56,458 nt of DNA from Chromatocurvus sp964613795 (GTDB taxonomy: Bacteria > Pseudomonadota > Gammaproteobacteria > Pseudomonadales > Halieaceae): contig CAZTJR010000021.1 in NCBI GenBank assembly GCA_964613795.1, forward strand, positions 1 through 56,458. The letters are read 5' to 3'. The position numbers and the translations under genes were made by a program. The notes beneath the pieces are model-generated. The model did no database searches, was not told where the DNA came from, and was given only the letters and a program-made list of their open reading frames with translations. This document shows, one piece after another, positions 34,301 to 43,387 of the stretch (its first letter is position 1; the number at the start of each line of letters is the position of its first letter).

Positions 34301-35182
34301 TCACTCCACCAATGCGTTGCTCCAGCGCAGTTTGTCCCTGCAGCTGGCATAAAAACTGTGTCCGAGTGGATGCAGCAGCGTTAAGCGCTCGGGCTTCTTG
34401 CGTATGACCACGGCATCGCCGGGGCGCGCCGTCATATTGACCTGGCCATCGCAGGTTACCGGCGGATGGATACGATTGCGGGCAAGCACATCGAGGCGGA
34501 TCTCGCTGCTGCCCTGCACCACAATCGGCCGGCTGCTCAGCGCATGCGGAAACATGGGCACCAGCACGATAGCATCCAGCGAGGGATGCATGATGGGGCC
34601 GCCGCCAGACAAGGCATAAGCAGTAGAGCCGGTCGGGGTAGACACGATCAGCCCATCCGCGCGCTGACGGTAAACGAATTCGCCATCGATGGACAGCTCG
34701 AACTCGATCATCTGTGCCGAGGTGCCGGAGTTAACAACCACGTCGTTGAGCGCATCTGCATAGGCAATGCTTTTGCCATCGCGCTCCATCGATACGTCAA
34801 GCAGAAAGCGGTTCTCCTCGGTATACGCACCATCGAGCACCGCGGGCACCTGCTCTGTCAGCTCATCGGGGCTGATATCCGTGAGAAACCCCAGACGACC
34901 ACGGTTGATGCCCAGAACGGGTGTATTGTACCGCGCCAGAGTGCGCGCCGCGCTCAACAGACTGCCATCACCACCAATGACGATGACCAGGTCCGCACGC
35001 TCGCCGATCTCGTCCCGCGACAACAAGGTGCAATCCTCTGTGGTAACCGCACCCAGTCGATCCTCGAGCATAACCGTGATACTGCGTGCTCGAAGCAGCG
35101 TAATCAGTTCATCCACGACCGTCTGCAGACCCTCCTGGCGACTGCGCCCGACAAGACCGACACGCTGAAATGTTTCTGTCAT
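34301..35182 (-). CDS. nadK: NAD kinase
   Basis: A 293-aa cytoplasmic enzyme that phosphorylates NAD to NADP. The diagnostic GGDGS motif lies at 70-74, followed by GINRGRLGFLTD, and the second nucleotide segment DGLIVSTPTGSTAYALSGGGPIMHP. The usual NE pair of the family reads ND (ALNDVVVNSG) here, which occurs in relatives. The ATG at 35182 has GGGAG 7 nt upstream. It heads a two-gene unit with the rhomboid protease and is divergent from the DUF1853 gene across 109 bp. Confidence 0.95.
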   Translation of the reverse strand: MTETFQRVGLVGRSRQEGLQTVVDELITLLRARSITVMLEDRLGAVTTEDCTLLSRDEIGERADLVIVIGGDGSLLSAARTLARYNTPVLGINRGRLGFLTDISPDELTEQVPAVLDGAYTEENRFLLDVSMERDGKSIAYADALNDVVVNSGTSAQMIEFELSIDGEFVYRQRADGLIVSTPTGSTAYALSGGGPIMHPSLDAIVLVPMFPHALSSRPIVVQGSSEIRLDVLARNRIHPPVTCDGQVNMTARPGDAVVIRKKPERLTLLHPLGHSFYASCRDKLRWSNALVE

Positions 35183-35208
35183 GCACTGCTCTCCCGTTAT
35201 CGACGCGG

Positions 35209-35214
35209 AGTATA
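35209..35214 (-). promoter_or_regulatory. Candidate -10 box for nadK
   Basis: Minus-strand TATACT lies 26 bp before the nadK start, in the intergenic region shared with the DUF1853 gene. No good -35 is visible at the right distance (GGGTTC is the nearest), so the promoter may be weak or activator-dependent. Confidence 0.35.
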
Positions 35215-35291
35215 CCTGCCATGAGGCCCTGAACCCATGAGGCACGCCTGGGCGTGATACGCTGACGATATGGAATGGGAAGGAGACGGAA

Positions 35292-36239
35292 TTGCAGGTC
35301 CTTGAGCAGCTGGTACACCCCGCGGTTCGCGATCTTGCGTGGGCCGTGTTCTCCGAGGATCTTATTCTCGCCGAGTCCGTCGGCTCAGCGTCACATTCAC
35401 TGGAGCGCTGTGGTTTGTCGCAATTGACACCGGCACGGGAAGCCTGGCTGCGGCAGCTCGACCGATCGCCAGACGCGCTACTCGCGCATGTCAGCGCCGT
35501 TCGGGAACAGCGTCTCGGGCTCTACTTCGAATCACTCTGGCATTTTTTCCTGGACAGTGACCCAGAGTCGGACCTGCTGGCGCACAATCTGCCGGTTCGC
35601 GAGGGCGGGCGGACCGTGGGAGAATTCGACTGTCTCTACCGCTGTCGCAAGCGCGATCAGGTCGTTCACCTGGAGCTGGCGGTCAAGTTTTATCTTTACA
35701 CGGGCGCCGGCAGCGGTGGAACCGGCGACGGGCGCGCGGACTGGCTCGGTCCCGGACGTCGCGACCGGCTGGACAGGAAACTGGATCATCTGGCCACACG
35801 CCAGACGCGCCTCGCCGATGACAGCGGCGCGCGCCGCCTGCTGGAGGCCCGCGGACTGGTGCCCGGGCGCCGGGAAGTCGCCGTCAAAGGACGTCTGTTC
35901 CGCCGGACTGACCAGGCCTGCCTGCCACCACCGGGATTCAATCCCGCACAGAGCTTGCTGAACTGGGTTACCCCTGACACGCTGAACGAGCTGCTTACCG
36001 ACAAACACGCAGCCTATGCACTCATCCTGCCCCGCCGGTGCTGGCTATCGCCACTGCACCTGTCCGAAGCGCCGATCCCCGACCTGCTGCCCCTCTGCCC
36101 GGACCGTGGCGTCGCACTGCAGAGGCAGCTGGCGAACGAGTGCCGTCCTGTCCTGGTGGCCTCACTGGACAATGAGTACCGGGAACGTCAGCGTTTCTTC
36201 GTCGCCCCGGCAGGATGGTCAGCGGCTGCGAGCCGCTGA
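35292..36239 (+). CDS. DUF1853 family protein
   Basis: A 315-aa soluble protein of DUF1853, function unknown. Recognisable parts are VRDLAWAVFSEDLILAES at the N-terminus, then the strongly conserved core LYFESLWHFFLDSDPESDLLAHN, LPVREGGRTVGEFDCLYRCR and HLELAVKFYLYTG. The acidic residues in GEFDC and the LELAVK motif resemble a PD-(D/E)XK nuclease-like active site (E-x-K), which is worth noting but unproven. The start is a TTG at 35292 with GGAG 7 nt upstream; no in-frame ATG preserves the N-terminal core. It is divergent from nadK and convergent with lipA. Confidence 0.87.
   Translation: MQVLEQLVHPAVRDLAWAVFSEDLILAESVGSASHSLERCGLSQLTPAREAWLRQLDRSPDALLAHVSAVREQRLGLYFESLWHFFLDSDPESDLLAHNLPVREGGRTVGEFDCLYRCRKRDQVVHLELAVKFYLYTGAGSGGTGDGRADWLGPGRRDRLDRKLDHLATRQTRLADDSGARRLLEARGLVPGRREVAVKGRLFRRTDQACLPPPGFNPAQSLLNWVTPDTLNELLTDKHAAYALILPRRCWLSPLHLSEAPIPDLLPLCPDRGVALQRQLANECRPVLVASLDNEYRERQRFFVAPAGWSAAASR
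36219..36239 (+). terminator. Perfect hairpin at the end of the DUF1853 gene
   Basis: A 9-bp perfect stem (TCAGCGGCT and AGCCGCTGA) with a GCG loop includes the stop codon of the DUF1853 gene and lies just before the convergent lipA stop. It has no T-tract; it could halt converging transcription in both directions. Confidence 0.45.
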
Positions 36240-36257
36240 CGCGCCCATCAGCTGGCG

Positions 36258-37247
36258 TCAGGACAGGCCGACATTGTTCTTCTTCAATACCTGCTCCGCC
36301 CGATAGCTCGAGCGGACCATGACGCCGGACACCACCTCGAGAAAGCCTCGCTCAAGCCCCCATTCGCGGTAAGTCACGAATTCCTCCGGCGTGACGTAGC
36401 GGTCGATGGGGTAGTGGTGTGAGGTCGGCTGCAGGTATTGGCCGAACGTAACAATATCGACATTGGCCGCGCGCAGATCATCCAGCGTTTCGCAGATCTC
36501 AGCGTCACTTTCACCGAGTCCCAGCATCAGGCTTGTCTTGGTGAGCACATCCGGGCGAGAGGCCTTGGCATGCGCCAATACCTCAAGCGTCTGCTCGTAG
36601 CTGGCGCGCGGGTCCCGCACCGGATGCGTCAGACGACGCACGGTTTCCACGTTCTGAGCAAAGACCTCGACACCGGAATTGACGACGGTTTCGACATCCT
36701 GCAGAACGCCCAGAAAATCCGGCGTGAGAGCCTCGACCGCTGTGTCGGGATTGAGCGCCTTCACCTCGCGTACACAGGCGGCATAGTGTGCGGCACCGCC
36801 ATCTTCGAGGTCATCGCGATTGACCGAGGTCAGCACCACGTATTTCAGGCCCATCAGCTGCACCGACCGCGCCGTTTGCGATGGCTCCTGTTCATCCAGC
36901 CAGCCGCGGGGATTTCCGGTATTCACCGCGCAGAAGCGACAGGCGCGGGTGCAGACATCGCCCATCAGCATGATCGTTGCGGTGCCGGCACTCCAGCATT
37001 CGCTCATGTTGGGACACTTGGCTTCCTCACAGACTGTTGCCAGTCCGTGCTGGTGAACAATGTCCTTGACCTTGTCATAGACAGGGCCGCCGTATAGGCG
37101 GGTACGAAGCCACTTCGGCTTGGCTAGCCGCGGCGACTGGGAAGGCGAGGCCTTGATGCCATCCTTGATCACGCGCATGCCCCGTGGATTGACAAATTTC
37201 TCGCCGCTCGTGACATTCACAACCGGAATCAAGGGCGCTTCACTCAT
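36258..37247 (-). CDS. lipA: Lipoyl synthase
   Basis: A 329-aa radical SAM enzyme that inserts two sulfur atoms into protein-bound octanoyl groups to make lipoyl cofactors of pyruvate and 2-oxoglutarate dehydrogenases. The radical SAM cluster CTRACRFC has Cys99, Cys103 and Cys106. The auxiliary cluster residues Cys73, Cys78 and Cys84 are in CEEAKCPNMSEC. The C-terminal RSSY motif that supplies the serine ligand is present. AGGAG lies 6 nt before the ATG. lipB is not adjacent, unlike in Escherichia coli, so the partner octanoyltransferase must be elsewhere. It is convergent with the DUF1853 gene; its own promoter probably lies at 37283-37288. Confidence 0.97.
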   Translation of the reverse strand: MSEAPLIPVVNVTSGEKFVNPRGMRVIKDGIKASPSQSPRLAKPKWLRTRLYGGPVYDKVKDIVHQHGLATVCEEAKCPNMSECWSAGTATIMLMGDVCTRACRFCAVNTGNPRGWLDEQEPSQTARSVQLMGLKYVVLTSVNRDDLEDGGAAHYAACVREVKALNPDTAVEALTPDFLGVLQDVETVVNSGVEVFAQNVETVRRLTHPVRDPRASYEQTLEVLAHAKASRPDVLTKTSLMLGLGESDAEICETLDDLRAANVDIVTFGQYLQPTSHHYPIDRYVTPEEFVTYREWGLERGFLEVVSGVMVRSSYRAEQVLKKNNVGLS

Positions 37248-37282
37248 GGTGGCTCCTGTCGCTGATAGATTTCTGGCGGAGC

Positions 37283-37288
37283 ATTATA
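37283..37288 (-). promoter_or_regulatory. Candidate -10 box for lipA
   Basis: Minus-strand TATAAT, a perfect -10 consensus, lies 36 bp before the lipA start. The bases 17 bp further upstream (CTGTGG) are a weak -35. It is the best promoter box seen in this part of the window. Confidence 0.5.
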
Positions 37289-37338
37289 TCGGAAACCCCG
37301 CCGCTCCACAGGCGCCTCACTGGCCGCCGGGTAGGCCG

Positions 37339-38328
37339 CTACAGTGCTGCTCGGGGTTGTCCCGGAACCAGATGGCAGGCCGCCAGCTGCTGGCTGCCGA
37401 TATCGAGCAGCGCCGGCGCCTGCTGCGAGCAACGCTCTTCGGCAACGGGGCAGCGCGGATGAAAACTGCAGCCGGAGGGGGGATTGATCGGCGACGGCAC
37501 GTCGCCATCCAGAACCTGGCGCTGCACACGGCGGTGCGGGTCGGGCACGGGAATGGCGGCGATCAGACTCTGGCTGTAAGGGTGTCGCGCCTGGTGATAG
37601 ACAGTCTCGCTGGCAGCGGTTTCGACAATCTTGCCGAGATACATAATGGCCACCCGGTCAGACACATGCTTCACCACTGCCAGGTCATGCGCAATGAAAA
37701 GATAGGACAGGTTGAATTCCCGCTGCAGATCCACGAGCAAATTGAGAATCTGGCTCTGGATCGACACATCCAGCGCCGATACCGGCTCATCGCAGATCAC
37801 CAGCTTCGGATTCAACGCAAGGGCCCGCGCTATACCGATCCGCTGGCGCTGCCCGCCGGAAAATTCGAAGGGGTAACGACTTGCAGAACGCGCCGGCAAT
37901 CCGACGGTATTCAGCAGCTCTGCCACCCGCTTCTGCCGCCATGGCCGGCCACCCAGCTTTTGAACAATAAAAGGCTCTTCGAGGATGTCGCCCACCGTAT
38001 GCCGCGAATTCAGCGACTCCATGGGGTCCTGAAAAATCATCTGGATGTCCCGACGCAGCGGCCGCAGCGCGCGATTCGGCAGACGCGTGATGTCCTGGCC
38101 GTTGAAGCGGATACTGCCCCCGGTGGGCTGGTACAGCCGCGTAATGCAGCGTCCCAGCGTCGATTTCCCGCAGCCGGATTCGCCAACCAGGCCCAGGGTC
38201 TCACCGGCACCGATGCTGAACGACACGCCATCGACGGCGCGGTTATAGGCCCTGGCGCGCAGCATCAACCCCTCCCGCACAGGGAAGTGCATGGAGAGAT
38301 TATCGACCTCAAGCAGTGCGGCGCTCAC
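37339..38328 (-). CDS. Peptide ABC transporter ATP-binding protein, OppF/DppF-like
   Basis: A 329-aa cytoplasmic ATPase subunit of an oligopeptide/dipeptide ABC importer. Walker A is GESGCGKSTL near 53-62, the signature FSGGQRQRIGIARALAL, and Walker B LVICDEPVSALD. The C-terminal CSFHPRCPVAEERC segment is the OppF/DppF-type cysteine-rich tail that often binds an iron-sulfur cluster. A GTG at 38328 is chosen: it overlaps the previous stop in a GTGA, and the longer upstream reading has no support. Last gene of a five-gene unit (permease, permease, binding protein, ATPase, ATPase). Confidence 0.92.
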   Translation of the reverse strand: MSAALLEVDNLSMHFPVREGLMLRARAYNRAVDGVSFSIGAGETLGLVGESGCGKSTLGRCITRLYQPTGGSIRFNGQDITRLPNRALRPLRRDIQMIFQDPMESLNSRHTVGDILEEPFIVQKLGGRPWRQKRVAELLNTVGLPARSASRYPFEFSGGQRQRIGIARALALNPKLVICDEPVSALDVSIQSQILNLLVDLQREFNLSYLFIAHDLAVVKHVSDRVAIMYLGKIVETAASETVYHQARHPYSQSLIAAIPVPDPHRRVQRQVLDGDVPSPINPPSGCSFHPRCPVAEERCSQQAPALLDIGSQQLAACHLVPGQPRAAL

Positions 38329-39323
38329 AGGTCCCGCCAGCGGCCGCAGCTGACCCGGTGTCCGGCGGCAACCTGTTCTGACGGCGGTGGCGCGGCCCGA
38401 CACGCGGCAACGGCATGCCGACAGCGATTCTCGAAGCGACAGCCCGCTGGCAGATCATGCAGGCCCGGCACCATGCCCTCGATAACGCCGAGACGGGATT
38501 TCGGTGCGCTGTCCAGGCGAGGAATGGCTTGCAGCAGCCCGCGGCTATAGGGGTGGGCCGCACGATCGAAGATATCGAACACGGAACCACTTTCCACAAC
38601 CTTGCCCGCATACATCACAACAACCTGGCTGCAGGTCTCCGCAATCACGCCCAGATCATGGGTGATCATGATCACCGCCATACCCATTTCTGCCTGCAGA
38701 TCCTTGATCAGCGCCAGAATCTGCGCCTGGATGGTGACGTCCAGCGCCGTGGTCGGCTCATCCGCAATCAACAGCGCCGGACGACAGGCGAGCGCCATGG
38801 CTATGACAACCCGCTGGCGCATGCCACCAGACAACTGGTGGGGGTACTCACCGAGACGCACATCCGGCGAGGGAATCCCGACGCGGTCCAGTAGTTCTGC
38901 CGCCTCGCGCAGGGCGTTTTCGGGCTTGCAGACCCGGTGCAGAAGCATGCCCTCGGTCAGCTGACGGCCGATGGTATGGACCGGATTAAGAGCTGTCATG
39001 GGTTCCTGAAAAACCATACCGATCTGCCGTCCGCGCACTTTTTGCATAGCCGGAATGGATAGCTGCGCGAGGTCGCGATTCTGGAAGCGCATTGCACCGC
39101 CGGCAATGCGACCCATGGGCTGGGGCAGCAAGCGCATAATGGACAGGGCTGTCACGCTCTTGCCACAGCCGGACTCACCAACAATACCGAGGGTGGCTCC
39201 GGCGTCAACGCTGAAGCTCACGCCGTCGACAGCGCGCACCAGGCCCTCGTCGGTGGCGAATTCCGTAATCAGCGTGTCGACCGCCAGCAAGGCCACCGCC
39301 GGATTACTCTGCCCACCGGTCAT
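38325..39323 (-). CDS. Peptide ABC transporter ATP-binding protein, OppD/DppD-like
   Basis: A 332-aa ATPase subunit, the partner of the following ATPase. Walker A is GESGCGKSVTAL, the signature LSGGMRQRVVIAMALACR, and Walker B LLIADEPTTALD. The C-terminal LPAGCRFENRCRHAVAACR tail is typical of OppD-type proteins. Together the two ATPases replace the single fused YejF of Escherichia coli. The ATG at 39323 overlaps the end of the binding-protein gene by 20 bp, indicating coupled expression. Confidence 0.93.
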   Translation of the reverse strand: MTGGQSNPAVALLAVDTLITEFATDEGLVRAVDGVSFSVDAGATLGIVGESGCGKSVTALSIMRLLPQPMGRIAGGAMRFQNRDLAQLSIPAMQKVRGRQIGMVFQEPMTALNPVHTIGRQLTEGMLLHRVCKPENALREAAELLDRVGIPSPDVRLGEYPHQLSGGMRQRVVIAMALACRPALLIADEPTTALDVTIQAQILALIKDLQAEMGMAVIMITHDLGVIAETCSQVVVMYAGKVVESGSVFDIFDRAAHPYSRGLLQAIPRLDSAPKSRLGVIEGMVPGLHDLPAGCRFENRCRHAVAACRAAPPPSEQVAAGHRVSCGRWRDL

Positions 39324-41271
39324 AAACCGTAATGGCAGGCTCGAAGGTCTCTCCCGACTGCCGCGCCGCCTCGGTTTCCTTCTTCAGATCAGTGTCAATC
39401 CAGTGCACGAACAGGTCTCCCGCGCTCGCCGCATGCCGGTGGGAGAAGCCCTCGGGGTAGCGTATCCAGCGCCAGTGCCCTGTGCGGAAAAAACCCTGGT
39501 AAAAGCCCGGAACAAACGAGGCGTGTTCGTGGTGCAGCTCGATCATGCGATGGGATAGTTCGATCATTTCATCCCTGTCGGTAGATGCGCGATAACGCTC
39601 GATCAGCTCGTCCATCTCCTGCAGGGCGAACACTTCCAGATTATTGGTCTGGGTTTTGAGCTGACGGTCAGGATTCACGCGACCGTCCTCAAGGAAGGCC
39701 CGATCCCAGGCATTATCCGAGTGGTAGTGCTCCCAGAAACGGGGATAAGCCTCCATGAAGCGCCCGAACGCCGTGAAGAAAATCTCGTGCTGCTTCTCCT
39801 GCACCTTCTTCCAGCCAACGGTGCCATCGAGAATTTCCAGCCGCAGATCCAGCCCCGCCTTGGCGGCTTCCTGGCGCAGGATCGTCAGAACATCGCGCAG
39901 GTTTTCATAGCCGGTGGACAGCATAAAAGAGAGTTTCTCTCCGGCATCATTCACCAATATGCCATCGGCGCCGCGGCGAGTGAAACCGGCGCGCGCAAAC
40001 GCGGCCTGCGCTTTGTCGATATCAAACTCACGCGCAGTCAGCGTCGGATGAGAAAAGTCCCCAAAACCGTCATTGCCGGTGTTCAGCCTGTCATTGTCGC
40101 CGCGGAAAAAGTTCTCCAGCACCATACCCCAGTTGGTAGCGTGGGCAATACCCACGCGGATATCGCGATCCTGCAGGAGGGGCTGCGCGGTATTGATCCA
40201 GAGACCGAAAGGCGGGCGTGGTCGCTGGTTATGGAACGTGCTCTTGTGAATGTAGCCCGCCTGGACGTCGGGATCGGAATCCGGCAGTTTCTCGTACCAG
40301 TACTCCGCCAGATTCAGGCCGAACTGGTCGATGTCCCCGCGCTTGAAGGCCTCGAACATTTTCGCCGTGTCACGGACAACGCTGAACTGAATGCGATCGG
40401 GGTTGAACCGATAGCGGAAGTGCTTCTTGTCCCTGGCCCACCAGTTTTCCAGACGGGTCAGCGCAATAGAGCGACCTTTGCGGACATCCTGCTCCCGCAC
40501 GACATAGGCCCCCGAGGTCGGCTCGAACCGCCACTGGTAGCGCTCGGTGAAATCGTCCCCCATCTCCCGGTAAAAGTGCTGCGGGATGGGCGACAGCAAC
40601 AGCCCGCGCTCATCCATGTCGGGCTTGCGTTCCGCCATGGTGATGGAAATCGTGTGGTCATCATAGCGTGAGATATTGGTGTAGGTCGTGCTGTAAAAAT
40701 TGTTGTACCAGGGCGCCATGATGTACGGCGAACGGTGAAACCAGAACATGAACAGGTAATCGTCTGCGGTGATCGGCTCACCATCCGACCAGGTTGCCGC
40801 CGGATCCAGTTTCGCGTAGACGGTGTTGTTGTCCCAGTCCACCGCCCAGGCCTCTGCCAGACCCGGGAAAAGCTCCAATGTGTCCGGGTGCTGTTGGGCC
40901 AGGCTCATGCCCACGTTGTCCTGCAGATAGGGCCGGAAACTGCCGTTGGAGTCTGGCCCCACCGTGCGCAGCGTGCGCGGAAAATCCTGCAGGGCGGCGT
41001 ACTGGGTACCGCCTTTTTTTGCCTGTGGCGAGCCGATCTCCGGAAGATGGTCATTGCTGGTCCACTGCAGATCCGGCGGCAGCTGGTCGGGCGTTTTGAA
41101 GCCAAAGAAATCCGGATTCGCCGCATAAAAGGCATTCACTTCCGCCGTGATCCCCGCACCGCTCGCCTCCGTCGACGCGCCCGACCCGGCGCCGTCAACG
41201 CCGGCGTCACCGCAGCCACCGAGCACAAGCAGGAAACCGGCTAGGAGTAGCGCGGACAGTGTTTCTCTCAT
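39304..41271 (-). CDS. Peptide-binding lipoprotein of the ABC importer (YejA-like)
   Basis: A 655-aa extracellular solute-binding protein of the SBP_bac_5 family. The ATG at 41271 has GAGG 8 nt upstream and begins a lipoprotein signal (MRETLSALLLAGFLLVLGGC, lipobox Cys20), so the protein is tethered in the periplasm. The mature protein includes WSDGEPITADDYLFMFW and LTAREFDIDKAQAAFARAG, both typical of peptide/nickel-binding SBPs, and is longer than OppA, as are YejA-type binders. It is the third gene of the minus-strand operon; substrates are probably oligopeptides or peptide-like molecules such as microcin C-type compounds, by family only. Confidence 0.88.
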   Translation of the reverse strand: MRETLSALLLAGFLLVLGGCGDAGVDGAGSGASTEASGAGITAEVNAFYAANPDFFGFKTPDQLPPDLQWTSNDHLPEIGSPQAKKGGTQYAALQDFPRTLRTVGPDSNGSFRPYLQDNVGMSLAQQHPDTLELFPGLAEAWAVDWDNNTVYAKLDPAATWSDGEPITADDYLFMFWFHRSPYIMAPWYNNFYSTTYTNISRYDDHTISITMAERKPDMDERGLLLSPIPQHFYREMGDDFTERYQWRFEPTSGAYVVREQDVRKGRSIALTRLENWWARDKKHFRYRFNPDRIQFSVVRDTAKMFEAFKRGDIDQFGLNLAEYWYEKLPDSDPDVQAGYIHKSTFHNQRPRPPFGLWINTAQPLLQDRDIRVGIAHATNWGMVLENFFRGDNDRLNTGNDGFGDFSHPTLTAREFDIDKAQAAFARAGFTRRGADGILVNDAGEKLSFMLSTGYENLRDVLTILRQEAAKAGLDLRLEILDGTVGWKKVQEKQHEIFFTAFGRFMEAYPRFWEHYHSDNAWDRAFLEDGRVNPDRQLKTQTNNLEVFALQEMDELIERYRASTDRDEMIELSHRMIELHHEHASFVPGFYQGFFRTGHWRWIRYPEGFSHRHAASAGDLFVHWIDTDLKKETEAARQSGETFEPAITVYDRWAE

Positions 41272-41296
41272 GGCAATGACCTCGATAGCGGAAGCG

Positions 41297-42364
41297 TTAA
41301 CGGTAAACGGAAAAGGTTTTGGGGTCGAATGATTCCCGGATCGCCTCACCGATAAACGTGACCAGCGTCAGCAGCGCAACCAGTGTGCCGAAGGCAGAGA
41401 TCACGATCCATGGCGCCGTGCGCAGGTTGGCGGTGCCCTGCTTCAACAACTCGCCCAGGCTGGGCGTCGGTGCTGGCAATCCAAACCCCAGGAAATCCAG
41501 CGCGGTAATGGCAGAGATTGCCGCGACAATAGTAAAGGGCATGAACGTCACCAGGGTCGAAAGTACATTGGGCATGATGTGACGGAAAATAATGCGTGAA
41601 TTGGTGGCGCCGATGATCCGCGCCGAGGCAATGTAATCACGGGATTTTTCCTTATAGGTCTCAGTGCGCATGTAATAGGTCATACCTGTCCAGGAAAACA
41701 GCACCATTACCAGCAGCAGAATACCTATGCGGGTGGATACGGAGACGGTGGACGGAATCACCGAGAAGATGATGATCACCATGTACAGAAAAGGCACGTT
41801 GGACCAGATTTCAATAATGCGCTGGAAAATCAGGTCAAACACGCCACCAAAATAACCCATGGCACAGCCAATGGTAATCCCGATGAGGTACACGCAGGCG
41901 GTGAAAACCAGGGCAAAGACCAGCGCGATGCGAGTGCCGTAGAACAGGCGCGCAAGGATATCGCGGCTTGTGGTATCGGTGCCCAGGTAATGCTGTTGCG
42001 ATGCGTCGGGCGGCAGCGGGCGGAAAATGCCGCCCGGCGCGTGATTCTCGTAAGGATTGTACGGAACCAACGGCAACAGCACCCAGTTGTCCCCGCCCGA
42101 CTGCGCAAATCGGGCCTTCAGTTCGCGGTAGTTGGTCTCGTAATCATAGTCGAGGCCGAAGTCCGTGCCCGGATAGAAGGTGGTGTAGGTGGGAAAATAG
42201 AGCTGCCCCTCGTAGCTCACGATAAGGGCACGGCTGTTGATCAGCAGTTCACCGATAACCAGCAGGACGCCAAGGCCCGCCAGCAGCAGAAAGCTGTAGT
42301 AACCACGCCTGATGCTACGGAAGCGCCGGAGCTTCTTGCGAGTCTGGGGATTGAGGCGCAGCAC
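41297..42364 (-). CDS. ABC transporter permease (YejE-like)
   Basis: A 355-aa inner-membrane permease with a long periplasmic loop after the first helix (residues about 50-140). The N-terminal FRSIRRGYYSFLLLAGLGVLLVIGELLINSRALIV segment and the YFPTYTTFYPG stretch match YejE. The EAA-type cytoplasmic loop that docks on the ATPases is present (ASARIIGATNSRIIFRHIMPN). The start is a GTG at 42364, three bases from the upstream permease stop, with no clear ribosome binding site, which suggests coupled translation. Pairs with the YejB-like permease to form the channel. Confidence 0.9.
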   Translation of the reverse strand: MLRLNPQTRKKLRRFRSIRRGYYSFLLLAGLGVLLVIGELLINSRALIVSYEGQLYFPTYTTFYPGTDFGLDYDYETNYRELKARFAQSGGDNWVLLPLVPYNPYENHAPGGIFRPLPPDASQQHYLGTDTTSRDILARLFYGTRIALVFALVFTACVYLIGITIGCAMGYFGGVFDLIFQRIIEIWSNVPFLYMVIIIFSVIPSTVSVSTRIGILLLVMVLFSWTGMTYYMRTETYKEKSRDYIASARIIGATNSRIIFRHIMPNVLSTLVTFMPFTIVAAISAITALDFLGFGLPAPTPSLGELLKQGTANLRTAPWIVISAFGTLVALLTLVTFIGEAIRESFDPKTFSVYR

Positions 42365-42367
42365 TGG

Positions 42368-43387
42368 CTACTGGAACCTGATTCGCGGATCAACCAGGGC
42401 GACCAGGATGTCCGACAGGATATTCCCGACCAGCAGCAGCAGGCTGGCGAGCAGCACAACCCCCATTACCACGGGATAATCGCGGTCGAGAATCGCCGTG
42501 AGACCAAGCAGGCCAAAGCCGTCGATATCAAAAATCGTCTCAATCAGAAACGAGCCTGACACAAGCAGTGTGATGTTCTGGCCAAAGGTGGTCGCTATGG
42601 GGATCAGCGAATTCCGTACCGCATGCCGCGTGACCGACTGGCGAAAGGAGACGCCCTTGGCAACGGCTGTGCGTATGTAATCCGCGGCGAGATTATCCAT
42701 GAGGTGATTTTTCAGGAGCAGCGTCACGAGGGCAAAACTGCCCACCAGATAACAAATGAGCGGCAGCACCGAATGGTTCAGCAGATCCAGTGCCTGTTCC
42801 CCGGCGCTCATATCCCGGAAGTCGTAGCTGACGAAGCCACCCATGGGAAACCACTCCAGGCGCACGGAGAAAAATAGAATGAGCAGCGAACCCAGCGCGT
42901 AACCCGGAATTGCGTAACCGATGAAAATCAGGATGGAGCTGATATTGTCGACAAAGGTGCGGTGCCGGATGGCCTTGAGAACCCCCAAGGGAATACACAC
43001 CACGTAGGTCACCACCAGAGTGACCAGCCCGTAGTACAGGGAAACCGGAAAGCGCTCCTTGATGACATCCCAGACAGGTTCGTTATAGCGATAGGACGCG
43101 CCCAGATCACCGCGCAGAACCTTGCCCAGCCATTGCAGATAGCTTTGCAGCAGCGGTTTGTCAAAACCGTAGTACTCGCGCAGCCGCTGCAGCTGATCCT
43201 CGGAAATCGCCATGCCCTGCCCCGCCATCTGCGCGCCACCGCCGGCCATGCTCATCTGCTGGGTTTCCATGATCGCCCGTTCCAACGGCCCGCCCGGCAC
43301 CAGGCGGGTAATGGCGAAAACGATGATGGTGACGCCGATAAGCGTCGGCGGGACAAGCAGCAAACGCCGTAAAAAATAATCTCGCAT
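42368..43387 (-). CDS. ABC transporter permease (YejB-like)
   Basis: A 339-aa inner-membrane permease of the binding-protein-dependent type. It opens with the family phrase MRDYFLRRLLLVPPTLIGVTIIVFAI, continues with LREYYGFDKPLLQSYLQWLG, and has the EAA loop YIRTAVAKGVSFRQSVTRHAVRNSLIP. First gene of the importer operon; upstream are 186 bp of non-coding DNA with no promoter I can define. No strong ribosome binding site precedes the ATG. Together with the YejE-like permease it forms the transmembrane channel. Confidence 0.92.
   Translation of the reverse strand: MRDYFLRRLLLVPPTLIGVTIIVFAITRLVPGGPLERAIMETQQMSMAGGGAQMAGQGMAISEDQLQRLREYYGFDKPLLQSYLQWLGKVLRGDLGASYRYNEPVWDVIKERFPVSLYYGLVTLVVTYVVCIPLGVLKAIRHRTFVDNISSILIFIGYAIPGYALGSLLILFFSVRLEWFPMGGFVSYDFRDMSAGEQALDLLNHSVLPLICYLVGSFALVTLLLKNHLMDNLAADYIRTAVAKGVSFRQSVTRHAVRNSLIPIATTFGQNITLLVSGSFLIETIFDIDGFGLLGLTAILDRDYPVVMGVVLLASLLLLVGNILSDILVALVDPRIRFQ

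Noticed and set aside
35220..35243. CATGAGGC direct repeat between nadK and DUF1853 gene as an operator
   Set aside because: Only two short copies with a 16-bp period and no symmetry; too likely by chance to list as a site.
37120..38550. A 476-codon plus-strand open frame antisense to the ABC ATPases and lipA
   Set aside because: It crosses two real genes on the other strand and has low-complexity composition, typical of spurious frames in GC-rich DNA.
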